NCBI GenBank assembly: GCA_026182355.1
Contig: JAPFBL010000049.1
Location: forward strand, 5,973,001-6,037,000
Reading direction: 5' to 3'
Length of the DNA stretch: 64,000 bases
From: Hermatobates lingyangjiaoensis
Taxonomy: Eukaryota; Arthropoda; Insecta; Hemiptera; Hermatobatidae
How positions within the stretch are numbered: position 1 is the stretch's first letter; each line of letters begins with the position of its first letter. Made by a program: the position numbers and the translations under genes. Below the pieces are notes generated by a model. It was not told where the DNA came from. It was given only the letters and a program-made list of their open reading frames with translations, and ran no database searches. This document shows, in pieces, positions 10,373-22,140 of this stretch.

Positions 10373-10834
10373 ATGAGCATAAATACAATTCATGCTGATG
10401 AAAGGATATTTGACAACTTCTGTTTTACAATGCGTTCTTTGCTGGTTCAGAAGTCTAAGGTGAGTTCTTCAGATTTATTTTACTCCTCCTGTAACCTACC
10501 CGGGAGATTTTTATCTACCAGTAAAAATATATTAGATAACTTGTCAGTCATATTAGGCGAGATGGGTATTCGCTATTGCAGACATATATCTCTGAAGTTT
10601 AGTCTTTGCCCAATGATTCATCTGAATCTTCAGAGGTTTAATGAATCATCAAAAACAAGTAGAACTCATTGGTCTTTTGAACAAATAACGTCCATGTCTC
10701 TGCTTAAATCAACATCTTCACGTAGAAGTATTCGATCATCTACTCCAATATCTGATATGGATTTAAATGACTTTTATTATACTATCATATGTACGGAAGA
10801 TATTTTTAAATTTGTATTATGCATTTTAATTTAA
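10373..10834 (+). CDS. Orphan 153-codon open frame, function unknown
   Basis: An ATG at 10373 opens 153 codons, long for DNA this rich in A and T. The product is Ser-rich (for example SSRRSIRSSTPISDMD near residues 115-130) with no signal peptide or clear membrane segment and no motif I can name. Downstream, a different frame at about 10890-10960 has VDVEADISVLSPS, which resembles the retropepsin pattern (D[TS]GA.vSvl) with the active-site Asp-Thr-Gly damaged. It could be a gag-like remnant of an LTR element, but the evidence for that is thin. Confidence 0.3.
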   Translation: MSINTIHADERIFDNFCFTMRSLLVQKSKVSSSDLFYSSCNLPGRFLSTSKNILDNLSVILGEMGIRYCRHISLKFSLCPMIHLNLQRFNESSKTSRTHWSFEQITSMSLLKSTSSRRSIRSSTPISDMDLNDFYYTIICTEDIFKFVLCILI

Positions 10835-12654
10835 TAGAAAGGTCCAATGTAATACTTGTTCCTTATTTGTATTCACCAGAATAGAGACATAAGTTTTCGT
10901 AGACGTGGAAGCAGATATTTCAGTATTATCTCCTAGTAAAGATCAATGGACAATCCGATATCCAGAAATCTAAATTGTGTAAATGGGTGACAAATTGAGA
11001 TGGTAAATATTCGGTTAGCTTAGATTTAGGTTGTCTCAGGAACTACATCTTTCAGAGATAACCTATTGTGTCATCACTTCAACTTGATATTGAACATTCT
11101 ATTATTGAACTTCATAAAAGATGTGGTCCACAGTTGAATTTTAAAATTAATGATCAGTGCATATCAGTGTATCATCACTAGCATATCTTATTCCGCATGT
11201 TATACCATACAACTTTGTACAAATGTTCCTACATTTGATATTACCCTTACACTTTTGATATAGTACGCCACACTTTTTCATGACTAGCCGATTATTCTAG
11301 TTGATTGCCATACTTAAATTAATCTAGTCATATCCTGAGCAAAATGTATTTCTCAATAATTTTTGAAAAAGGCAGTGACTCAACCCGCACTCATATTGGA
11401 CGGTACCTTTTACGGTATTTTTCATAGCTTCGTTAACACTGGAAAGGGATTATTACTCTTTAGCCTATTTTTTTATAAACTAAAAATTTTCATAGTTCGA
11501 CTTTCATAGATAGAATAAATCCTAAATTCACTCCCTACATTTATAATTTGTTAAAAATTGATCCTAGTGATGAAACAGGCATAGTTGGCAAAAGTGATAA
11601 ATAGTTATGACTTAGGAAAAATGAGTGGAACAACTTTGTAAAATGTTGAATATTTTATTTTTTTCGATTAAATCCAACACGTAGTATTTGGCGCTCCACG
11701 TTTATTTTATATTAAAGAAGTAACCCACTCTGGCTTTGGATGGGTGAGCAACTTATAGCAATAATTAATTTCACATGTTTATTTTTTTGTGTACAATACT
11801 GATATAGCTCTTTTAACATTCATAAATTTTAGAGATTTGCATTATATTAAAGTGAATAAAAACCAATTCAGTTTTATTATTCAATTTTAGAATACCCTGT
11901 GACATAATTATAATTGATAGATAAAAGGTTGTCTATTAGTTTAGACTCCATTTAAAATAAATTTATGGTTATATCCGTAAATTTTGAAAAATATTACAAT
12001 TACTATTAGTTGACTTTAGTCTTTAATTTTACTAAAGAAAAGGAGTTCAAATCAGTTAAAAACTATCAAATATTAAGGTAACAAGATGATTATAAAATGT
12101 TCGATGAAGAATATTTAATTAGATGAATTTTAAAATAGTAATCATGTAGCAAACGCCCTTTTGTAATCTTTGCAGTTATTTTTTTTTTTTTGAGATTTCG
12201 AAAGTACAAGTGGTGTCCTAGAAGAACTGTTTATACAAAAAAATTATAATCATATACATGGTAACAGATTTTCTTTCAAGTCCATTGCTCAAAAATATTT
12301 TAGCCTTAAAATGTTGACATCAGTGTCCGTACATTTTTATAGCTTATAAAATTGGCATGTTCAAAGATAGACACAACCTTAAAATTAATCTCCATAGAAG
12401 TTTTAAGACATCACTGACGATATTTATGTGGTTAATTACATTAACGTACATCAGTACATTAGTAATAATACAACAATTACCGTTGCATTATTGATTGTTG
12501 TATGATATATTTGTTGTTGTATATATGAAGAAGCTTTCTATTTTTTTCAGAGCGAGCGTGAGTGGAAGATGAGAACTTACGGTCACTTTTGACCAAAATA
12601 ACGGATTATTTTATTCCTGCCTTCCCACAGTGAAAAAAAGCAAACAGAAAAAAA
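10835..12654. other. Unassigned stretch with a possible decayed retropepsin
   Basis: Apart from the peptide described for 10373-10834, only short open runs are seen (for example LDIEHSIIELHKRCGPQLNF at about 11090). A polyT run of 14 lies near 12179. Confidence 0.4.
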
Positions 12655-13015
12655 TTAACGCCTCATTCTTGCATATAAGTAATGAAAATCATCATATTGA
12701 TTGGACCGAGCTAAATGAAATAAAAAATCGGCCTTGCTAAGAAGTAGTATCGAATCCTGTCTGATTAAATTTAAAGGATCAAATATTATACAAATTAGTA
12801 TATTGTATTTGTTTGGTTTGTTCAAACTTGACTCAGTCCTAACGAGGGCTACAGCTTCATCTGGCTGGGTTGATAGCTAGTGAATAGTTTTTTATTTTTT
12901 CTTACTGTACTCTTTTGTTTCCCCAAACATACCTCCCTGGACAATTGTCCTTTCCTACACTTAACACTCTTTTAAAATTCCTCTCTTCTCTTCCACTTCT
13001 CACATAACCTTTCTA
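12655..13015 (+). repeat. Dispersed repeat family D, copy 1
   Basis: It shares order and sequence with 49925-50225: cctcattcttgcatataagt, a ggatcaaatattatacaaat block, then a T/C-rich end (tctcttccacttctcac). No coding seen. Confidence 0.5.
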
Positions 13016-14339
13016 TGATATTTATGATTTATATCAGAATTTCTTGGGCTGATTATTGTTGCATTGAAATGGGTGAATCAATAAAACACTTGAATGAATG
13101 GTCTTCATAAAATTATAGTGAACCATCGTGAAAATAGACCTAGTGACGATTAAAACTAGATCTAGAGACCAGCTCAAAGCAGTAAATTGACTGCAGAACA
13201 AAGACAAAGTAATATCCTAAGAAAGATTGTATAGTACTAACTATTTCTCTAAACAAGGATACTTAATGTTCCAGAAGATCATCAGACGTAAAATATATGG
13301 ATCTGTTTTTAGAAGTGTCACTAGGCGTGTCATCAACTTAAACAGCAAAGTTAAATAATTGAAGCACCAAGAATTCTTTGGCATAACTTGTCACATATTA
13401 CTAAACATGAAGTATCAAAACAAATTAAGATTTACATATTAACTTAGTTTGTAAGACTGAATCTCTTATTTTGTTCATGATCTCTAATTGTAATCTTTTA
13501 TTCAATAATTCTAACATTAAAATAAAACCAACTTATTTAAAATAGCGGCTCAATTGATTGGAAACACAATGTGAGCATATGCCAGAAAAAAAATGCATTC
13601 ATTGTCTCAAGTGTGAAAAAAAATTTCAAGTTCAACGTCAAACCATCTAAAAGAGAAGAAGAATCCTTCTCAAATGAAAAACTATTGATTTTATATTCCA
13701 AGAGTGAACACTGTCGATATAACAATGCTGTTTACGGATAACAAGTAAAACATTTTTAAACGAATTTTCACTGAAAAACATTTTTTTAAGACAATTACAT
13801 GAATTAGTTATAATTTGATGGAAACTACATTTGAAATGAAATTCATTTATGTAAATTTGATGACCGTATAATGATCAAATTGACAGTATCTTTGACAGTG
13901 ATCAAATTGATCACATTAAAAGTCTCTTGATATTGAAACTTGATTCAATTAGTGAAGTCTCATATCAATTTTAAATAGTATATATTCAAGTGCATTAAGA
14001 TTTCTATTAAAATATAGTTGATTATTGCAATTTTAATAAAAAAAAAAAACTCTTTTTAGGTGCTTAGTGGAAATTCGCTTTTTAGTTGAAGATGTACTGC
14101 TTGCATATGTTGTTATCGTCAGTACACAGTATGAGCTCGATGTGTACGTAGCGTTATTTTATATTCATATTTAATACTTTTACAAGTTAAAATCAAGAGT
14201 TTTCTATTTACAGATATTCTTATTTCTGAAGATTCCTCCACTTGATTTCAATTTACAAATTCTTATGTCTTAAAACACAATGCAATTATCTGTATCCCTT
14301 TTATACGATTATTTGTTAAGAAAATATTTTAAAAAATAG
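13016..14339. other. Unassigned AT-rich stretch
   Basis: A small local duplication of a gatcaaattga motif lies at about 13873-13915. No gene was recognised. Confidence 0.45.
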
Positions 14340-15450
14340 AACATTATTTCAAGGATATATATGAGTTAATTTTTTTCAAAATTGCACATACCAAAGTGGT
14401 GTTAAAGTAACTTTTCTGTTTTCAGAAATTTTTTTTTATGACGCTAAACGGTTCCTTAAAAAACTATTACATTTTCCAAAAAATTGAACAGAAAATTAAT
14501 AATTTATAAAAAAATTCAGGAAATTTCCATTACGACAATGAGCAATAAAGCTATAAAAACTGAATATTGATCCTGGACTAATGGTGTACTTGCTATTCTA
14601 GTCTAATAGTTCATATATATTATTTTAGAAATTTCAAAGTTCCAGCTATAAAGTTTTGTATTATACTAAAAAGCCGGTTTTAATTTGATTTGAGTATGCA
14701 AAACTGGCTAATTACTAATATTTTTTTTTTGCAATATATATTACGACAACCTTATGACAGCGTACAGCACGCAGGAAAAAGATCAAAAAGATCTCTCAGA
14801 GTAAATTTGATTTTTATGATTTTTGATAAAGGGAAAGAAATGTGATTTTTTTGAAATAATAACATGCCATTAAATTCCCGGTATAATAATTTTATAGAAC
14901 CAAAAATGTAAAACATAGTTCAAAGTTGAAAACATTCTTTGAAAAATAATAAATGAAATTATCCCACATCTTAAATTACAAATTATCTTAAAATATAATT
15001 TATTCCTTAACATGTTCCTGACATTTTTCAGACAAAATAGAAAAATTTTCAGGTTATTATTGGCAAATTTTGTCTTAATCTTCAATATAGAAGGAGGTCA
15101 AATAAACAATGTAAGAGATCTACTGGCTATTGGAAAAAAAGCCATGTTCTCCTGTAAGATATTATTTCGTAACTTGAAATCTACAGTTTCACTTTTTAAA
15201 AATGTTATTACTGGTGTAGTCATATTAATTATATTATATACATCAGTGGTGAGAATATAAAATAAGCATATATATTGATAGTGGATCAATCACTATTTTC
15301 AGTACCTCCAGGAATGAAAGACTAATAGACCTGACCCATTTAGATATTTATATTACGACTAAATGGGACATTACATATTAAATACGGAAGAAGATTGATA
15401 GATATTAGGTTTGCTTATAGTAAAATTGAGTGTAGGCCACTCCAGATTTC
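14340..15450 (+). repeat. Repeat family B, copy 2 (continuous copy)
   Basis: It is collinear with 1190-1395 joined to 2606-3400. It contains an 82-codon open frame (15012-15260) with GGQINNVRDLLAIG and a hydrophobic end (SLFKNVITGVVILIILY). Next comes a second open stretch (15395-15586) with FAYSKIECRPLQIS. The same two peptides can be found, damaged, in copy 1 and copy 3. This suggests that the repeat once coded for protein, although the substitutions between copies are not clearly biased to silent sites. The family was not recognised. Confidence 0.65.
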
Positions 15451-16440
15451 AAATAATAGTACCCGGATAATTACAGCTTGTAAAATTATTCATTTTATAA
15501 CTATTCAAAGTAATATAAAGTTTAATGAAACAAATATGAGGCACCAAAAATCATCTCAGAACAAAAAAAAACTAACAGTAAATTGATTGAAATTTTTACC
15601 TGGTCATTGAGATGTGAACATCTGATTCATGAAGGTACTTTAAACCAGAGAGTTTTTAGAAAAAATGTGAATAAAAGATTATATCAATTTAAAGAAATTA
15701 TGTTTTGTAAACTTGATAAAATTGAAAAATATGAAGGATTATTATTATTTAAATGGATTATTGTTAATAAAATAACCAAACATAGATATAGATATTTGAA
15801 AGTAAATAAGTGAAGGGAGTAGTGTTTGGTCCAGCTAGTAAAGGGAGACTGTCCATGTCCCGTTTATAGAAGTGGGTTTTTACCAGTTTATTTGCAATTG
15901 AATAGAATGTACCTGAGGGGTACAAACAGGTCCTAGGGAATACTTATACGATTGGTCGCTAGAATGCAGACCCAGTCCCGTTTTCTGATATGGGACACCC
16001 GACAGCTGGTGCTGTCTATCGTCTCTTTGACCCACTACTCTTCTCACCATGTATTTTTTTATTTCTTAAGTTAAGTTAAGATGTAATCACTAAGTATAAT
16101 GTCAACTCATCATATCAAAAAAAAAATGTACATTATTCTCTTATAATTAAACATAAATAATTCTCTAGAATATACAAATTAGAACAGAAAAAATAAAAGA
16201 TTAATTCAAAATGTGATTTTATTCTAACTTAATACATTCATTAATCTGATTCAAGAATTCTTAGATATCATGAGTTGTCTTAGAAATAATCTCTGAATTA
16301 AATTGTTTAGTTTTTATCAGGTACATATAATCAGTAAATTTTTGAAATGGTATCAGAATTTAATTCTAATTTATTAATGAAATCTAATCTAATTAATTAC
16401 TTCGTCCACTTACTTGATGTTTGTTTTATTTTGTGTATTA
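15451..16440 (+). other. Coding-like tail of repeat B copy 2, then unassigned DNA
   Basis: Open frames continue after the repeat (15583-15813, 76 codons, rich in Lys, Tyr and Ile: KDKIEKYEGLL-like; no known domain). From 15815 to 16030 the sequence becomes more GC-rich (gggagactgtccatgtcccg). After that it is featureless. Confidence 0.35.
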
Positions 16441-16573
16441 ATAGTTTATTTTAAGTAAAGTAGATATAATAGTAATGAAAAGATTTGATGGACAGATTTT
16501 GTGAGATTTACGCTTTCGTAGGTTCCTGAGTCTGGTTTTGAAGTTTTGTTGACGATGTATCTATATATATGTG

Positions 16574-16580
<7 letters not shown>
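16441..16580 (+). repeat. Dispersed repeat family A, copy 3
   Basis: It retains taagtaaagtagatataat, a gaaaagatttga block and gttgacgatgtatctatata before the GT tract, but is more diverged than copy 2. Confidence 0.5.
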
Positions 16581-16611
<31 letters not shown>

Positions 16612-16740
16612 TGAGTGTGTGTGAGTGTGTGGTGTACATGTGTGTGTGGTGTACGCGCGCGCGCGCGTGTGTGTGTGTGGTGTACGTGTGAGTGCGTGTG
16701 TGTGTGGTGTGCGTGTGTATGGTGTGTGTGTGATGTTTGT
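16571..16740. repeat. Compound GT/GC microsatellite
   Basis: A (GT)n tract of about 40 bp, interrupted GTGAGT units, a (GC)n run near 16654-16667 and further GT runs form the tail of repeat A copy 3. Open frames over it on either strand (Thr-His or Cys-Val repeats) are low-complexity artefacts. Confidence 0.9.
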
Positions 16741-17150
16741 TCGGAGGCTTGGGGATTGAGTGTGTATCAAGGAGTTTGTAAACATGCCACAAATCACAGC
16801 TTAATTGATAAATTTGATATTATTTAAAACTTATTGCGTTGATAAGTTCTATAGTTCTGAAGTTCTTGGAAAGTTATAAGTTTATCTATCTGTTTGCCCG
16901 TCAATTTTCCCTTATTGTCATAGGTCTATAGTCCACTTTTTAAACTCGTTTATCTTCAAATCTTATCCCCTGATAGTACGTAGCACTGTAGAGCAGAAGT
17001 TTAGATGTGTGGTTAACACCCCTAGTTCTGGTATTGAATAATTTGTAGCTGGACAGCTCTATGTTTTTAATCAAAGTATCTGTTATATGGTTTTTCTATG
17101 TTAGTGTTTAGTCACAAGTGGCTTTGTTTATAGTCACAAGATATAAATAC
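16741..17150. other. Unassigned stretch
   Basis: No gene or repeat was recognised. Confidence 0.45.
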
Positions 17151-17398
17151 TTTTCTTCTTATCGAGATTTGGTCAGTGTTAATTACTTAAAATCACCTCT
17201 TAGTCAATGTTTCGTCTTTATTTCAAGACATCTTCAGGGCTAGAAACCAATTATAATGTAAAATTATTGGACAGTAATTGGACAATGGGCAATACTTGTT
17301 CATTGTATTTGCTTTCTAGTCTTGAAATAAAGACGGAACGTTGGAAAAGAGGTTATTTTAAGTAAGAAACCCTGACCAAATCTCGAGAAGAAGAAAAG
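17151..17398. repeat. Inverted-repeat module M5
   Basis: The arms are at about 17151-17265 (ttttcttcttatcgagattt and on) and 17300-17398 (reverse complement). The minus-strand left arm keeps a hammerhead-like core. The right arm has lost most of the CUGANGA strand but keeps stem II. Confidence 0.7.
17203..17241 (-). ncRNA. Hammerhead-like motif, partly decayed (M5)
   Basis: On the minus strand, CTGAAGA (plus 17231-17237) is followed by T, stem II GTCTT/AAGAC (17225-17229 with 17214-17218) and GAAA (17210-17213). The expected ACGT of stem III reads ACAT, and stem I pairing is poor. Confidence 0.4.
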
Positions 17399-17870
17399 AA
17401 CTTATTAGTAATTGTGGTCAAGAAGAAAATCCCTTATCACAATATGAGTACATTTTTGAGAGTTCTCTTAGAATTTTGAATGAAATATCCTTTGACACCT
17501 GCTTTCACTGTCATTGAAAATGACATAAGAACTTTTTTAACTGAGTTTATATCCAATCCTTTCTCATTTTAGCGATATTTTAATAATTTAGAGCGCAGGC
17601 TTTATGAGTTGAAAGGCATTAGCATAAATAGTAACAAGGTCAACTGCATATCCTTGCATATCGCAACCATGATTACTTAAGAGCATCTGGTCGGTCGTTC
17701 ACAACTAAGGACCACAATAACGTTACCACACGTAACTCAGTAAAACCTATAGTAAACAGGATTTCGTTATTGATTTTTAATTAGTCTTATCAAAAATTAT
17801 GGTTCTCAGCGTCATACGTTCTCTTAATAACATAAATCAACCTTCCCTGGCAAGAGAGAAACCTGACAAT
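17399..17870. other. Unassigned stretch
   Basis: No gene or repeat was recognised between the two modules. Confidence 0.45.
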
Positions 17871-18356
17871 ATTTACCAATTGTAGGGTAAAAATCTAATG
17901 AAATGGTCTCCACATATAAAACTTTTAATGATATAAACAACGCGTTTCGAACACGTAGTGTTCTTCCTCAGGCATAAACTAAAAAATACAATGACACCAG
18001 AGAGTTATCTATAGTACAAAGTAAATAAGTACAAAAATTAATATAAAATAAAATAAGGCAGAAAGTACGAACCTAAGGATGAGTGCCTCTGAATACGTAA
18101 GACTGAATAAGACCATTTCCAGTCAGTCTTATTCAGAGGCACTCATCCTTAGGTTCGTACTTTCTGCCTTATTTTATTTTATATTAATTTTTGTACTTAT
18201 TTACTTTGTACTATAGATAACTCTCTGGTGTCATTGTATTTTTTAGTTAATGCCTGAGGAAGAACACTACGTGTTCGAAACGCGTTGTTTATATTATTAA
18301 AAGTTTTATATGTGGAGACCATTTCATTAGATTTTTACCCTACAATGAGTAAATAC
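17871..18356. repeat. Palindromic module M6
   Basis: Almost perfect arms of about 235 bp run 17871-18110 and 18125-18356, starting atttaccaattgtagggtaa and ending with the near reverse complement. The centre near 18118 is short. Each arm has one hammerhead-like core pointing away from the centre. The arm similarity implies recent formation or gene conversion. Confidence 0.85.
18254..18286 (+). ncRNA. Hammerhead-like motif (M6, right arm)
   Basis: CTGAGGA is at 18254-18260 with an extra A. Stem II is GAACAC (18262-18267) with GTGTTC (18271-18276), six perfect pairs. GAAA is at 18277-18280, stem III is the self-complementary ACGCGT (18280-18285), and the cleavage base is T18286. Stem I pairs only at the first two positions (one a G-U), so this member is weaker than the others. 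The mirrored core is at about 17940-17971 on the minus strand. Confidence 0.5.
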
Positions 18357-18439
18357 CACATAATAACTGATTGCACTACATTAGAATATTTACCAAATTA
18401 CTGAGTACTGGTTTGTGAAATCATACCCTATAGTGGTAG

Positions 18440-18464
18440 TTTTTTTTTAAATAAACCATTTATT
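18440..18464 (-). promoter_or_regulatory. Retrotransposon poly(A) signal and tail
   Basis: On the minus strand AATAAA (plus 18459-18464) is followed within about 12 bases by a run of A (plus 18440-18448). This marks the 3' end of the non-LTR retrotransposon transcribed from 22.7 kb towards 18.4 kb. Confidence 0.65.
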
Positions 18465-18709
18465 CAGCATGCACCATATAAATATACATGCTACAATATA
18501 ACGAATTAGGTTTACAATTACTACATTTCTTTGATTCCTGCTGACACATGTAATCTTTTTTGTTATATTTGGAAATACTTCATTTTAATATTAAATACTT
18601 TAACTTTATAGATGAAATGTTATTAAAATAATTGTGTACTATTATAGTCTATATATGTTATCACATTAATTGTTATACTACAATAACAGTTTTTCGAAAT
18701 CTATTTGAT

Positions 18710-19405
18710 CTATAATTTTTTAAAATAATCAAACATTTTACTGCTCTTCACGATTTCACTTTTATCTGGTGACCAGACGTTTCCGATAGTTATTGAGAAT
18801 CCTATGAATCCGTGTCGCTCTTGATCGAGGATTGGACAGCTAAATAATATGTGATTCCATGTCTGAGGTGTTTTGTCCCAAGGACACCAGTCGTTATCAA
18901 TAATATAAAATCCATTTAGGTAGGCTTTAGTTCGACCATGGACGGACAATGCTTGAATTATTTTATTGGTTGTTTCTATATTGCTCTTTTTGCGTTTCTG
19001 GATAGTTGGAAAAAATGTTTTATAAAGAGACCTTTAGTCGAGGATGACAATTTGTTTTCCCATTTCTGCATTGATATTTCATGTATTACTTTTTTAACAT
19101 GCCCTCTAGGAATATCGCTGTAGGAATTTGGGAAATTACATTTACAAGTCCTTTTAGCCAACAGGTCCGCCCTCTCATTACCCCCTATCCCCACATGGGC
19201 TCTAATCCATGAAAACAAAATTATGCAGTGATGATCGTGATGTAGTTTTATAAAAATCGGTCGGATATTATCAATAAGTGGCATGTGATATTTTGTATTC
19301 ATCATGCAATCTACAGCAACATTACTGTCTGTTTTGACGACTATCGTCCTGTATGAAAAGTTCATGGAGTTTACTTTTATTCCTCTCAGGACCCGTTGCA
19401 CACCT
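18710..19405 (-). pseudogene. RNase H and C-terminal region of the non-LTR element
   Basis: The 141-codon frame 18976-19401 holds the RNase H active site: TDS at residues 24-26, and WIRAHVGIGGNERADLLAKR at residues 65-84, where the usual pattern is GH.G..GNE.AD. The following frame (18710-18949, 79 codons) has paired Cys with a late His (CPWDKTPQTWNHILFSCP), as in the C-terminal zinc-binding end of I/R1 polymerases. RNase H removes the RNA strand during target-primed reverse transcription. The frames are separate, so no working product is expected. Confidence 0.8.
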
Positions 19406-19910
19406 TTTTATATGGTTAGTTGTTCTGTTTGATTATTACTGCATCTTTCTTCCAGTCAATCAAGATCTTCCGCAAGCACAAATCCATTTCTATAAATAAC
19501 AAATATACAGTCTACCAGATTTTCCGAACGACTGCTATCGAAGTATGTTTCTAATGTGACTTTATCTTACGTTTCATTTAATATTACACTATTTTCATAA
19601 ATAAACGCAGGATAAATGCATCTGGATGGTGGAGTAGGTATCCCAATGTTCTCATTAAATTCTGTGTCTAGATCTTTATAGATTAAGTATTCTCTGGATA
19701 GTTCTACAGCTTTAAGAGACATAGGTGTCTGGTTGCCCAAAGTTCAAGGAGCTTGGTGCAACATGGTTTTCATGCCCCCTTATTATTCTCAATAAAAATA
19801 ACCTATGTGCTCTAATATACTTCATTTTATTATACTTAACCTTTAATGCGGTCTGACATACAGAAATATCGTAAGTTAGTATAAGAATTAATGCACCTTC
19901 ATATATAATA

Positions 19911-20790
19911 CCAGCAAACCTACCCGTCTTTGACGGAAACAAAATTTTGATTCTACTTGGTATTCCAAAATATCATTAGAAATTATAGAATAGTAAAAAA
20001 TACCATTGTTAGTGTAGTGTTACGCAGTCACGGAGTCAAGAAATTCAGTTGGATAATGAACTGCTTCTTCATTACTAATCACTCTCTTTACTGACTTTTA
20101 AGTTCTATCTTCGGCTTGATATAGCGTAAGAACTTGCTTGTTGGTTTTTCCTGCCTGTTCATATTAAGGGCTGAGAATTGTTCGTTCACAAAGCCATTTA
20201 TTCTGAATAGATAGTACATCTTGAATCTTGGGAAACACCTTGTCAATGATGTGAAATACGCAATATATTCATATGCTCAAATGAAATTAAAGTCAACAAC
20301 AATACCTACTTGCCACACCTGTGTATTTTCAAAATAAACTTGTCTGCGAAGTGAGCAAAATACAGCTTAAAGCCCCATAATTTCGCTTCTGCACTGAATT
20401 ATCAATCTATTTAGAGCCTATATTTTAAGTTAGGCATAGACAAATCTAGTGTCAAAGTTTCAGTTCGCTATGTATTATGGTGGCTGAGTTTACTTGTGAC
20501 AAACGTTTTTGCTTTAAACGTCCATAACTTCACTTCAACGTTGAATTTCCAATCAATTCGGAGCCTATATTTTAAGTTAGACATACACAAATTTACTGTA
20601 AAAGTTTCAGCTTGATATGTGTTATGGTGGCTGAGTTTACTTGTGACAAAATTTTGCGGACAAACCGACAAACCGGCAGAAATTTTTCTAAGGGTGGATT
20701 TGGTTTCTACAATATGAAACGTAAAGAAAACTTGAAATGAATTCAGTTCTAAGCAATGTACAGACAAAATCGTTATTTTATTTATATAGA
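19911..20790 (-). mobile_element. Small Helitron inserted in the RT gene
   Basis: On the minus strand the element starts TCTATATAAATAAAA at 20790 after an A. It ends with the hairpin CCGTC-AAA-GACGG, an 11-base spacer and CTGG (plus 19911-19914), followed by T. This is the Helitron layout: 5' TC, 3' hairpin plus CTRR, insertion between A and T without target duplication. Removing it nearly rejoins the RT frame. It is homologous to 39581-40681. Inside are two roughly 130-bp subterminal units and a decayed piece of helicase, so it is non-autonomous. Confidence 0.8.
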
Positions 20791-22140
20791 TTTGGGATCA
20801 AGGCCTCAATTTTCTTTAGCCGAAGAAGACAAGCAGTTAACCAGTTTCAATGCTTTCTAGGTCATATAATTGATATGCTTGTTCGAATTGAGTTTACAAT
20901 CAAATATCATTCCAGTTTGTCCCTACCCATATAAAAATAATGATCTAAGTTAACCTGTTTATGGTTATTAAAATAATATTTCCTTTGTCACTATTAAATT
21001 GTACCTTGTTATTTGTTCCCCACATTTCAACCATTCGTAGTATTCGTTCCCACACATTCTACTTCAGCAATAATCGAACCTTTCGCTGCTATTATCAAGT
21101 CATATGTCAATGCTATGACTGGAGAGCCACAACAGAAATCTTCCTTAAACAATTAATTATACTGGATGATCTATAAATCAGGACCACCGCAGGATGCCGG
21201 CAGACATCCTTTTGTGACTCTCCTTTTTATGTTACATGGATTCGTCTTGATCCTTGCTTCTCTATTATTGAAGTAATCCACGGCTAGTTGATATAGATTT
21301 CTTGGAAACAATAATTCTGGAGCTGTGATGTTATTGATGACCACCAGGCTGCATCAAAAGCTCCCCTGACGTCAAGTGCTACTAGCGCTACAATTTCTTT
21401 ATTATCTAATCTTTCATGAATGTACCACCTCTTCACTGACATTAATGCATTCACCATACTTTTCTGTGGTCTAAATCTAAATTGTCTTTCGCTTACTAGA
21501 TGGTTTCTGTACAAATGCAGCATGATTCTGTTAACGGACAGTTTTTCCAGGACCTTTACCCACAGAGACAATAAGTTGATCAGCCTGTACTTATCTACTG
21601 CGTTATCATGTTACTTACCTGTCTTAATTACGAATTTAATTGCATATATTTTCATATATTTGGGAACACTCCCCTATTGAGACATTCGTTGTAATATGTC
21701 ACCAGACTTTTGGGATAATCGATAAATACCTGTCGCACTATATGTTGTGTGTGACCATCCTTTCCGGAGGTCTTTTTATCGTCAAAAGTTTTACTAACTC
21801 CCCTCACTTCATGTTTAGTGAAGAGTAGGTCATTTTCAGTGAACACACTCAATCGTTATTAGCTCTCACGTGTTGATTATAGTTGTTATAGGTATCTTCG
21901 TCATCGCAGGGAACGTATTTGTTAATTAATAAATTTAATGTATCCTCTATAGTTGTGTGTAAGATCCATTTAGCATTTTTCAAACCAGCAGAAATTGTAG
22001 GGCCCCTTAATTTACCTGCTGCAAGATTGTGCATGGAACCATAGTTCCATGGTTGGGTCTTATTGATTGAGTAACAATATTGTCTCCAAGATTTCTTCAT
22101 TGCGCCGTGCATCATATCTTTGTTTTTATTTTTCAAATGA
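20791..22140 (-). pseudogene. Reverse transcriptase domain of the non-LTR element
   Basis: Clear RT blocks are visible on the minus strand. ERQFRFRPQKS is at residues 29-38 of the 95-codon frame 21284-21571, where GFRP is usual. LDVRGAFDAAWW is at residues 66-77. VTKGCLPASCGGP follows at about 21190-21230 and MIFDCKLNSNKHINYM at about 20870-20910. The catalytic palm motif expected as FADD reads LTYD (about 21095-21110), so the enzyme is dead. The reading frame is resumed beyond the Helitron at 19910 (IYEGALILILTYDISV). Confidence 0.8.

Noticed and set aside
16508..16827. Open frames of Thr-His or Cys-Val repeats on both strands
   Set aside because: They are translations of the GT/CA microsatellite and not genes.
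20468..20767. 99-codon minus-strand frame with an internal repeat (TFVTSKLSHHNT)
   Set aside because: It lies over the tandem 130-bp Helitron units. The peptide repeat simply reflects the DNA repeat.
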